Made by a program: the position numbers and the translations under genes
Notes under the pieces: generated by a model
Databases searched by the model: none
Told to the model about the DNA's origin: nothing
What the model saw: only the letters and a program-made list of their open reading frames with translations
DNA from: Streptomyces sp. RKAG293
Lineage (GTDB): Bacteria; Actinomycetota; Actinomycetes; Streptomycetales; Streptomycetaceae
NCBI RefSeq assembly: GCF_023701745.1
Contig: NZ_JAJOZB010000001.1
Coordinates: forward strand, 8,293,001-8,357,000
Reading direction: 5' to 3'
DNA length: 64,000 nucleotides
In this document: positions 57,214 through 64,000 of the stretch, piece by piece
How positions within the stretch are numbered: the stretch's first letter is position 1
How the letters are laid out: every line of letters begins with the position of its first letter

Positions 57214-57298
57214 CGACGGGCACCGCCCGGCGTTGCGCGTCCCGCTCGGCGACTGAGCAGTTTTGGATAAGTTTTCGTCCGGACCGCTCGGTAGCGTG

Positions 57299-57715
57299 AT
57301 GCACATGTTCACAGCGATCACGCACTCACAGATCTACGTCCTCGACCAGGACGAAGCCCTCGACTTCTACGTCGGCAAGCTCGGCCTGGAGGTCAACGCC
57401 GACATCGACATGGGCTTCATGCGCTGGCTCACCGTCGGCGTCCCGGGTCACCCCGAGCGGCAGATCCTGCTGGAGAGGCCGGGCACTCCGGCGATGTCCG
57501 AGGAGACGGCACAGCAGGTCCGCGAGCTGGTGACCAAGGGCGCGATGGGCGGCCACCTCATCTTCAGCACGGACGACTGCCGCAAGACGTACGAGACGCT
57601 GCTGAGCCGGGGCGTCGAGTTCACCGAGGAGCCCACCGACCGTCCGTACGGAATCGACTGCGGCCTGCGCGACCCCTTCGGCAACAACATCCGCTTCACC
57701 CAGCCGAAGGCCTGA
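57299..57715 (+). CDS. VOC-family (glyoxalase-like) protein
   Basis: A 138-residue vicinal-oxygen-chelate fold protein: HSQIYVLDQDEALDFYVGKLGLEVNADIDMG, RQILLERPGTP, GGHLIFSTDDCRKTYETLLSRGVEFTEEPTDRPYG and CGLRDPFGNNIRFTQP. Candidate metal ligands are His near residue 10, the His in GGHLIF and the Asp/Glu region at the end. Roles range from glyoxalase to antibiotic-binding proteins. No ribosome-binding site is seen; TAGCGT a few bases upstream suggests a leaderless transcript. A large hairpin follows. Confidence 0.88.
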   Translation: MHMFTAITHSQIYVLDQDEALDFYVGKLGLEVNADIDMGFMRWLTVGVPGHPERQILLERPGTPAMSEETAQQVRELVTKGAMGGHLIFSTDDCRKTYETLLSRGVEFTEEPTDRPYGIDCGLRDPFGNNIRFTQPKA

Positions 57716-57736
57716 GGGCCGCTCCGGGTCACGCCC

Positions 57737-57773
57737 GCTCCAGCGGCTGCTGTCGGACAGCAGCCGCTGGAGC
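57737..57773. terminator. Bidirectional terminator between VOC and nagB genes
   Basis: An 18-base perfect stem with a one-base centre: GCTCCAGCGGCTGCTGTC at 57737-57754 pairs with 57756-57773. It lies 21 bases after the VOC stop and 20 bases from the nagB stop, so it is symmetrically placed for both convergent genes. Confidence 0.8.
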
Positions 57774-57792
57774 AGGAGAGTTCCAGAGAGTT

Positions 57793-58575
57793 CTAGAGGA
57801 ACTGCCAGGTGGGCTTCGCCGCGTACGTGGCGCGGAAGTAGTCCGCGAGCTTGAGGCCGGATGCGGCCGCTTCGTCGATGACGACGGTGGCGTGCGGGTG
57901 CAGCTGCAGCGCCGAGGCGGGCACCATCGCGGACAGCGGGCCCTCCACGGAGAGCGCCACGGCTTCGGCCTTGGCCTCGCCGGTCGCCAGCAGCACCAGG
58001 TGACGCGCTTCCAGGATGGTGCCGATGCCCTGGGTGATGACGTGGTGAGGCACCTCGTCCAGCGAGTCGAAGAACCGGGCGTTGTCCACGCGGGTCTGCT
58101 CGGTGAGCGTCTTGATGCGGGTGCGGGAGGCGAGCGAGGAGCAGGGCTCGTTGAACCCGATGTGCCCGTCCGTGCCGATGCCGAGCAGCTGCAGGTCGAC
58201 GCCGCCCGCGGCGGCCAGCGCGCGGTCGTAGTCGGAGCTGGCGGCGGCGACGTCCTCGGCGGTGCCGTCGGGGCCCATGAAGGACGCCTCGGTCAGCCCG
58301 AGCGGCTCGACGACCTCGCGCAGCACCACCGAGCGGTAGGACTCGGGGTGGCCCTTGGGGAGGCCCACGTACTCGTCGAGCTGGCAGATGCGGGCCCGCG
58401 AGGCGTCGAGGGTGTCGGCGCGGACCCGGGCGGCCAGCGCTTGGTAGATCGGCAGCGGCGTCGATCCGGTGGCTACGCCGAGCAGGGCGTCGGGCTTGCG
58501 GGCGAGCAGGCCGGCGATCGCGGAGGCGATGAGCTCGCCGCCCGCTTCGGCGTCCGGAACGATCACTACTTCCAT
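57793..58575 (-). CDS. nagB: Glucosamine-6-phosphate deaminase
   Basis: A 260-residue NagB, which converts glucosamine-6-phosphate to fructose-6-phosphate and ammonia, linking chitin/GlcNAc use to glycolysis. Motifs are LLGVATGSTPLPIYQAL, CQLDEYVGLPKGHPESYRSV (catalytic Asp), LLGIGTDGHIGFNEP (active-site His and Glu region) and ITQGIGTILEARHLVLLATGEAKAEAV. The start has GGTGGA upstream. A DasR-type operator lies 31-46 bases upstream, so it should be repressed by DasR and induced by glucosamine-6-phosphate or GlcNAc-6-phosphate. Confidence 0.96.
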   Translation of the reverse strand: MEVVIVPDAEAGGELIASAIAGLLARKPDALLGVATGSTPLPIYQALAARVRADTLDASRARICQLDEYVGLPKGHPESYRSVVLREVVEPLGLTEASFMGPDGTAEDVAAASSDYDRALAAAGGVDLQLLGIGTDGHIGFNEPCSSLASRTRIKTLTEQTRVDNARFFDSLDEVPHHVITQGIGTILEARHLVLLATGEAKAEAVALSVEGPLSAMVPASALQLHPHATVVIDEAAASGLKLADYFRATYAAKPTWQFL

Positions 58576-58605
58576 GCTGATTCCACCGTTCTGAGGCATA
58601 CACGT

Positions 58606-58621
58606 CGTGGTGTAGACCAAT
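58606..58621. promoter_or_regulatory. DasR operator (dre) upstream of nagB
   Basis: CGTGGTGTAGACCAAT contains the near-palindrome TGGTGTAGACCA (58608-58619), one base from the dre core TGGTCTAGACCA. nagB is an established DasR target in Streptomyces, and the site sits at the expected promoter position. Confidence 0.85.
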
Positions 58622-58705
58622 TTACCGGAGGTGGGCGGCGGACGGGGCGGCGGTCCAGCACTCGGATCCCCGCGGTACGGCAAAGGTTCACGACCAGGTC
58701 ACGCG

Positions 58706-61700
58706 CTATCTGCCGGCCGCCAGGATCCGTTCCAGCACACCGGTGTAACGCGGTCGTCGGTCAGGCCGGGCGTGGTCGGCCGCGTACCGCAGAGCGGGGA
58801 CCGCCGGCGCGCCCATGCCGATCAGCCCCTCGGCCGCCGTCTTCCGTACGACGGGATGGGCGTGCTCCAGCAGGCCGGTGATGGCGGGGATCGCGGGCTC
58901 CCAGCGCGCGTGGCTCAGGGCCAGGATCGCCGTGCGGACGACGTTCGGCTCGGGGTCGTCCAGCAGCACGGAGGTGTGCAGCAGATACGTCCGCCGGTCG
59001 AGCACGGACCGTGAGGTCCGGTGGGCGTGCAGACGGACTCCGGGCCTGGGATGGCGTAGCAACTCACCGATCAGTTCCGTCAGTTCGGAACCACCGGCGG
59101 GTGCCGCGGCCAGTCGGGTGAGCGCCCGGCGGATCTGGTCGGGGGTACCGGTACGGGCCAGGTCCAGCAACTCGTCCCGGGACGGACCGGGCGCGGCTCC
59201 TCCGGGTGCGTCGTGCGGACGGGCGCGCAGGGCCGCCAGGGCGGCGGCGTCCCGCCGCCCGGCGTCCGGGCCGCGCAGCGGACCCTCGACGAGAAGGAGC
59301 CCGTCGGCGGGAGCGTCGTGGCCCTCGGCGCGCAGCCGCCGGCAGACCCGTTCCAGCGCGGGGGTGCGCAGCAGCTCACGGCCGGTGAGCAGGTCGAGGA
59401 ATCCCCAGGCACCGGCGTCCAGACGGTCGGCCAGGTGCTCCGCCAGCGGATCGGCGGGTACCCGGCGCAGCAGGTCCCGGGCGGTCGGACGGAACGCGGG
59501 CGGGCCGTGCTCCCAGTACTCCAGCAGCAGCGGCGCCAACGGAACCAGATCCCGCTCGTCGAGCCGCCCGGCCACGCGAGCCACCCGGTCGGGCAGAATC
59601 TCCGGGTCGCGCAGTGCGGTCGGACCGATGCCGGTCAGCAGGCGGGCCACCTCACCGCCCACCGGCACCGTGACGCGGCCACGGAGGAACGCCCGCAGCA
59701 CGAGAAGCCGGGTCTCCGGCTCGGGCCACGCCAGGAGCGCGAGCGCGGCCGTGTCCCGGCGGTCCCGGTCGGCGGAGTCCAGCAGGGTCAGCAGACGCTC
59801 CCGAAGGGCGGTCGAACGCGGCTGGTCCAGGTCGTCGACCCGTACGGTGCGCGGTGCGGGGACGGGCTCGCGGGCGGTCTCGGCGAGGGTCCAGGCCGGT
59901 GCGTCGAGCGGCTGGAGATCCGTCATCCAGCCGAGGAGCACAACGCGCGCGCCGGGGTCGGCGGCGGCGTACGCGTCGATCAGCGCGGCCAGCCGCCGCC
60001 GGGAGCCGGGGACGTCGCCGGTCCGGCGGCGCAGCTCCGTCAGCGCCACGGTGCCCGGGGTGCGTACCGCGGAGTCCAGCGCGTCCTGCCATGCCGCAGC
60101 GTCGGTGGAGGCGGGGGAGTGCGGCACCGAAAGGATGGTGAACGCCTCCCGCAGGACGGCGGACTCGGCCTGCCAGGCGTCGGCGCCGAGCCGGGCCGCG
60201 GCGAGCGCCTGGTCGAGGTCGGCGCGCACCAGCACCGCCCCGCACCGGCGCAGCAGCGTCAGCGTGCAGCGGTCGCCCGCCGGTGCCGGCGGCAGCGCGC
60301 GTACCGCGTCGGCGAGATCCGACGCCCCGACGGCGGACAGCTTCGGCGCGACTGCTTCGAGAACGGCGAGGAGGCCGTCGCGGTCGGCGGCCGCGAGGCC
60401 CGCGGGTCCGCCGGCGAGTTCGTCGAGCACGACCCCGGTGGAGCGGGACAGGACCGTCAGCTCGTCGTCCGTCCACGGCGCCGGGCACAGGCGCAGGGTG
60501 AGCCGCAGGACAGGGCCTCTGGCGCGGGGTTCCGCGGCGGCCAGCCGGAGCCAGTCCGCCAGCAGCGGGCGCAGCGCCGCCGACTGCCCGGCGGTCGGCG
60601 GCTCCGGCCGCTCGGCGATACGGAGGGCGATGGAACGGTCCCAGCCCCGGGTCGTCAATGACCGGACGTCGTGGTCCGGTTGATCGTCCTCCGCCGGCCG
60701 GCTGCCGGGGAGTACGGCGATTCCGTGCCGGGCCATGGACGTTGCCAGATTCTTGACGGTTCCGGCCGTGAGCTGGACCCGGCCGGCCGCCACCAGGGCG
60801 AGCAGAGCTGGTGCGACGGGGGAGGCCTGGTGCTCCAGCGCGAGGACCGCGCGTGCGGACAACTCGCCGTCGAGGCCCGCCAGCAGCAGTCCGCGAACGC
60901 GGTCCTCCCCCATCCGGTCCTCCCCGTGATGACCGGATGGGGGAGTGGAGTCATGTCCGGAGTCGCCCCCGTGACTGTGCTCGGGAGTGTTCTCGGGCGT
61001 GTGCTCTGCGGCGGCGAGGACGGTCGCCGCGTACGCGTCGCCGAGGATGGCGCGCAGCGCCGCGACCAGTGCGTCGCGCAGCCCCGGATTGGCATGGTGC
61101 CCGAGCCAGAACAGCAGCTTCGGCACCGCCGCCGGCGTGCCCGCGAGTGCCAGGACCCCGGCGGCGGTCTTCTTGACGTTCATGTTCGGATGGTCGAGAC
61201 ACGCGGCGACCGCGGCGGCGGCCCAGCGGGCCCGCGCATGGCCCAGGGCCAGCAGCGCCTGCCGTACGGTCTGGACGTCCTGGACGTCCCGGGTGGCGGT
61301 CAGTGCGATCAAGGACGCGGACAGCGCCTGGGCGTCGCCGCCGGTGGTGTCACGGGCGAGCAGCGCGATCACGTGCTTGCGCACCTGCGGGTCGCGGTTC
61401 CGCAGCAGGCGGTGCACCCGTCGGCGGGTGCGCGCGTAGGGCGTCCGCAGCAGCAGTTCGAGCAGGATCGTCCGCTCGCCGTCCGACACGCCCGGCCGGT
61501 CCAGCAGTTCGAGCGCCGTGCTCGCGACGAGCGCATGACCGGCCTCCCGCGCGGTCGCGGCGTCGAGCAGACAGGACGGCCGGATCCTTCCGCGTTCGTG
61601 GAGCCGAACGCCCAGGTCATGCACGGCATCGAGGACTTCATCGGGCACCGCGGGCTCACCGGCCGGCGGCCAGTCGCGGACGGGCCGCGCCGCGCCGCTC

Positions 61701-63457
61701 GCCTCCTCGGCCGCGAGGTCGGCCACGACGCGCAGCAGGAGGTCCGCGATGACCGGCAGTGTGCCGGCGGCCGCGTGGGCTGCCAGCCGGCGCAGGGAAG
61801 CGACCGGCTCGTCCGGGTCCAGATGAGAGCTCAGGAGCGCCAACTCCTGTTCGTCCGGGCCGCCGAGGTCGGCCGCGATGCGGCGGGGGAGATCGGCGGC
61901 GTCGAGACGGCCGAGGAGCGCGCGCCGCTGTTCCGGATCGGTCGTCAGCAGCCAGAGGAGTTCCAGGGCGCGGTCGCGTACGGCGCGCAGATGAGGTGCG
62001 ATGACCCCCGCTTTCTCCCCCGCTTTCTCCGCCGCGTTCTCGGCCGGGTTCTCCGGCTGAGCCAGACCGAGCCCTTCCCACAGCGCGGCCACCGTCCGGT
62101 GCCCGCCGATGGCCTCCAGGGCGTCGAGAGCGGTCCCGGGCACCGAGGGCAGGAGCGCGATCACCGTGTCCTCAGCGTCGGTGTGCCGCAGCCTGCGGAT
62201 CGCGTCGAGCAGCGGTGCGGGGTCAGGAGCGGACGGAAGCAGACGCGTGATCGCTTCCCCGATCCGTGGCTCCTCGCTCCCGGACCCCTGCTCAGAGAGC
62301 GCGACGAGCAGGTCCATCCTCCGTGGCCGGTCGAGGTCGGCGGCGGCTGTCTCCCGCTCCAGCAGGACGTGAACCATCGTCCGACGGCAGGTGAACAGGA
62401 TCGTCGCGACCTGACCGGCCGGAATCGAGTGATCGGCCAGCGCCAGGCCGACGATGGCCGGCACGTCCGCCTCCGTGGGGAAGTGCCCGCGCCGGTGGAG
62501 ACCACGCAGACACGTCACCACCGGCGCGGCGAACAGCAGCGGGTCCCGCGCGGCGCTCGCCGTCAACCAGGCGATGTCAGCACGGTCCGCCAGGTCGCCG
62601 AGGAGTTCCATCGCGCGCCGCCGGAGACCCGGCGGCAGGTCGGGATCGTCGACGACCCGCAGCAGCGGGTGGCGGTGCCCGTGCCGGGCCGCGGTCGTGA
62701 GCGCGGCCTCGGCCACGGCCGGTTCGGCGTTCGCCGCAACCGGGCCGAGAAAGGGGGCCAGCCGCCCCGCCGGCAACGGATCCAGCGCCGCCCACGGCTC
62801 GGCGAGCGCCTTGAGCGCCTCGGTGGTGACGTCGGTGTTTCCGGTACCGAGCAGCCGCACCAGCTGTTCCCGGACCAGCGCCGGGGCCAGCAGCCCGGCG
62901 TGCAGCCCCTGCCGGGCCAGTCGCAGCGCCGCGGCCGTCAGCACCGGGTCGCCGCTGCGCGCCAGTTCGTCCACGAGCTGCCCGGGCCGGTGCGCGTCGG
63001 CGACGGAGGCTCCCCGTACGGCCTGATAGAGCAGCTCTCCCGGCGGTTCCTTGCGGAGCATCGCCGGATCGTTGAGGAGCTCGGCGCGCAGCCAGGCGAT
63101 CCGCACCCGCACCGGTAGTGGCGCCGCACGCCACAACGGCCAGGGCCGACCGTCGAGGTGCGGCCCCAGCCGTTCGTAGAGTCCTGACAGTACGAGCGCC
63201 GCCTCGGGCGGTCCGGCCGCCGATCCGGGCAGCAGCGCGGCGAATGCGGCCGACTCGACGTCGTCGGGCAGCTGGTCCGAGGCGAGCCGCTCGGTCAGCA
63301 GGGTCAGCCCCAGGTACCGGATCCGGAGGTTCTCGTGCCGGACGAGACGTCCGAAGACGTCCGGCGAACAGGCCCGCACGTCCAACCGGTCCGCCAGCTG
63401 ACCGAAGTCGGCCCGGCGGAGCGCATCGTGGAAGTCTTCGTCCGCCGGGGTCGTCAT
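58706..63457 (-). CDS. Giant HEAT-repeat protein
   Basis: A protein of 1583 residues built largely of paired helices of HEAT type, for example HENLRIRYLGLTLL, RRAMELLGDLADRADIAWL, NRDPQVRKHVIALLARDTT, HPNMNVKKTAAGVLALAGTPAAVPKLL and the C-terminal HPVVRKTAAEGLIGMGAPAVPALRYAA. HEAT proteins are scaffolds; none of the segments shows a recognisable catalytic motif, membrane helix or signal peptide. A His/Asp/Ser-rich insertion (about residues 830-850) splits it. ATG at 63457 follows a GTG at 63460. TAGCAT lies just upstream and there is no ribosome-binding site, suggesting a leaderless start. A 105-residue gene ends 70 bases upstream and may share its transcript. Function unknown. Confidence 0.82.
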   Translation of the reverse strand: MTTPADEDFHDALRRADFGQLADRLDVRACSPDVFGRLVRHENLRIRYLGLTLLTERLASDQLPDDVESAAFAALLPGSAAGPPEAALVLSGLYERLGPHLDGRPWPLWRAAPLPVRVRIAWLRAELLNDPAMLRKEPPGELLYQAVRGASVADAHRPGQLVDELARSGDPVLTAAALRLARQGLHAGLLAPALVREQLVRLLGTGNTDVTTEALKALAEPWAALDPLPAGRLAPFLGPVAANAEPAVAEAALTTAARHGHRHPLLRVVDDPDLPPGLRRRAMELLGDLADRADIAWLTASAARDPLLFAAPVVTCLRGLHRRGHFPTEADVPAIVGLALADHSIPAGQVATILFTCRRTMVHVLLERETAAADLDRPRRMDLLVALSEQGSGSEEPRIGEAITRLLPSAPDPAPLLDAIRRLRHTDAEDTVIALLPSVPGTALDALEAIGGHRTVAALWEGLGLAQPENPAENAAEKAGEKAGVIAPHLRAVRDRALELLWLLTTDPEQRRALLGRLDAADLPRRIAADLGGPDEQELALLSSHLDPDEPVASLRRLAAHAAAGTLPVIADLLLRVVADLAAEEASGAARPVRDWPPAGEPAVPDEVLDAVHDLGVRLHERGRIRPSCLLDAATAREAGHALVASTALELLDRPGVSDGERTILLELLLRTPYARTRRRVHRLLRNRDPQVRKHVIALLARDTTGGDAQALSASLIALTATRDVQDVQTVRQALLALGHARARWAAAAVAACLDHPNMNVKKTAAGVLALAGTPAAVPKLLFWLGHHANPGLRDALVAALRAILGDAYAATVLAAAEHTPENTPEHSHGGDSGHDSTPPSGHHGEDRMGEDRVRGLLLAGLDGELSARAVLALEHQASPVAPALLALVAAGRVQLTAGTVKNLATSMARHGIAVLPGSRPAEDDQPDHDVRSLTTRGWDRSIALRIAERPEPPTAGQSAALRPLLADWLRLAAAEPRARGPVLRLTLRLCPAPWTDDELTVLSRSTGVVLDELAGGPAGLAAADRDGLLAVLEAVAPKLSAVGASDLADAVRALPPAPAGDRCTLTLLRRCGAVLVRADLDQALAAARLGADAWQAESAVLREAFTILSVPHSPASTDAAAWQDALDSAVRTPGTVALTELRRRTGDVPGSRRRLAALIDAYAAADPGARVVLLGWMTDLQPLDAPAWTLAETAREPVPAPRTVRVDDLDQPRSTALRERLLTLLDSADRDRRDTAALALLAWPEPETRLLVLRAFLRGRVTVPVGGEVARLLTGIGPTALRDPEILPDRVARVAGRLDERDLVPLAPLLLEYWEHGPPAFRPTARDLLRRVPADPLAEHLADRLDAGAWGFLDLLTGRELLRTPALERVCRRLRAEGHDAPADGLLLVEGPLRGPDAGRRDAAALAALRARPHDAPGGAAPGPSRDELLDLARTGTPDQIRRALTRLAAAPAGGSELTELIGELLRHPRPGVRLHAHRTSRSVLDRRTYLLHTSVLLDDPEPNVVRTAILALSHARWEPAIPAITGLLEHAHPVVRKTAAEGLIGMGAPAVPALRYAADHARPDRRPRYTGVLERILAAGR

Positions 63458-63530
63458 CACCGGATGCTAGCCGCGGCGATTCCGGCTCCACCAGCGGGTT
63501 TCCGGTAGCGGGTTCGCGGAGGAGCCGGTC

Positions 63531-63848
63531 TCAGTTCACATCGATCGCCGTGATCACGGGATTTCCCAAGGGCGCGGACTGCTCGTCCAGACCGGCACCG
63601 CGCAGCGCGCTCTCGGCGAGGGCGAGGGCCTCCGCACGTGCCGTGCCGCTGTTCTCCGCCTCCACCTCCAGGCGGAGGGTGAACGTGGAGGTGTCCGGGT
63701 TCAGGCTCAGCGCGTCGAGGTCCGCGGACTCGCCCTCCGCGACTTCATGGGGATCGGTGCCCTGGAGAGCCGCCAGGATCTTCCCCCTGGTCTCGGGGGT
63801 GAGCGGCGCTTTCAGGGTGCCCGGCAGGGAGACGACGAAATTACTCAT
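63531..63848 (-). CDS. Hypothetical protein upstream of the HEAT-repeat gene
   Basis: A 105-residue acidic, soluble protein (MSNFVVSLPGTLKAPLTPETRGKILAAL...ADLDALSLNPDTSTFTLRLEVEAENSGTARAEALALAESALRGAGL...VITAIDVN). The pattern of strand, helix, strand, strand, helix, strand suggests a small ferredoxin-like alpha/beta fold. No Cys, signal peptide or membrane helix is present. No clear ribosome-binding site precedes the ATG. It is followed after 70 bases by the giant HEAT-repeat gene. I do not recognise its family. The bases from here to the window end (63849-64000) show no other gene. Confidence 0.7.
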   Translation of the reverse strand: MSNFVVSLPGTLKAPLTPETRGKILAALQGTDPHEVAEGESADLDALSLNPDTSTFTLRLEVEAENSGTARAEALALAESALRGAGLDEQSAPLGNPVITAIDVN

Positions 63849-64000
63849 GAGCGTCGACTACCCACTGCCGGGCATTTCCCACCAGGCCGGTGCGGGTGAA
63901 GCGCCCGGACGGGGCACAGCGTGCGCGCCGGCCCGCGGGCGTCGTTCCCGCAGGCGGGGGGCCATGGACGGGAGTGTCGTGTCGATCGTTCCCCGGGAAC

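Noticed and set aside
60671..63118. 815-codon open frame on the plus strand
   Set aside because: It is the mirror of the HEAT-repeat gene and has Arg/Gln/Gly-rich, motif-free sequence.

Overview
The window is GC-rich actinobacterial DNA, almost certainly from Streptomyces or a close relative. The evidence is the extreme third-position GC codon bias, a sortase-anchored chaplin, a DasR-type (dre) operator in front of nagB, many regulators that look leaderless, CBM6/RICIN-bearing secreted proteins and a Pls/PosA-type peptide synthetase. No rRNA, tRNA, insertion sequence, CRISPR array or phage segment was seen.

Layout. (1) 1-3459: the 3' part of a YcaO cyclodehydratase gene converges on a 57-codon gene for a Ser/Thr/Cys-rich, thiopeptide-like precursor, with a strong hairpin between them. 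An M20 amidohydrolase and a Cys-rich hypothetical protein follow. (2) 3682-7747: a flavin monooxygenase and its divergent PadR regulator, a DUF1906 secreted protein and a double GNAT protein. (3) 7998-20775: a carbohydrate locus. Secreted ThuA-like and PQQ-type sugar dehydrogenase proteins, both carrying CBM6 modules, are followed by a ROK repressor and a divergent operon for an RbsABC-like transporter, a Gfo/Idh dehydrogenase and a TIM-barrel isomerase. Two near-identical operator-like sites tie both sides to the ROK protein. (4) 20780-29269: a two-gene ABC exporter, a secreted beta-helix/RICIN protein, a GPP34 protein, and a pair of CAP-domain genes, one of which is fused to an ECF sigma factor and broken by a frameshift. 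(5) 29459-36181: TetR and a divergent SDR, a 1391-residue Pls/PosA-like synthetase and a long chaplin. (6) 36391-47908: an archaeal-type valyl-tRNA synthetase, a STAS protein, a transmembrane Ser/Thr kinase, an acetyltransferase, an aldo/keto reductase under a MerR-type promoter, a GNAT, an NmrA-like gene remnant, an HD protein with a divergent GlxA-type regulator, and a mycothiol-dependent-type enzyme. (7) 47956-53816: xanthine dehydrogenase (two genes), a divergent PucR regulator (frameshifted) and a TOBE-domain protein. (8) 54025-63848: cardiolipin synthase-like protein, STAS, a 49-residue Cys protein, tag, AraC plus VOC genes, nagB, and a giant HEAT-repeat protein preceded by a small unknown.

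The most notable items are the short RiPP precursor next to the YcaO gene, the ROK-linked CBM6/ThuA/PQQ sugar system, the one-piece sigma/anti-sigma/membrane/CAP protein, and the Pls-like synthetase. Both frameshifts (about 26935 and 52475) are repaired by one extra G in a G-run, so assembly error is possible.
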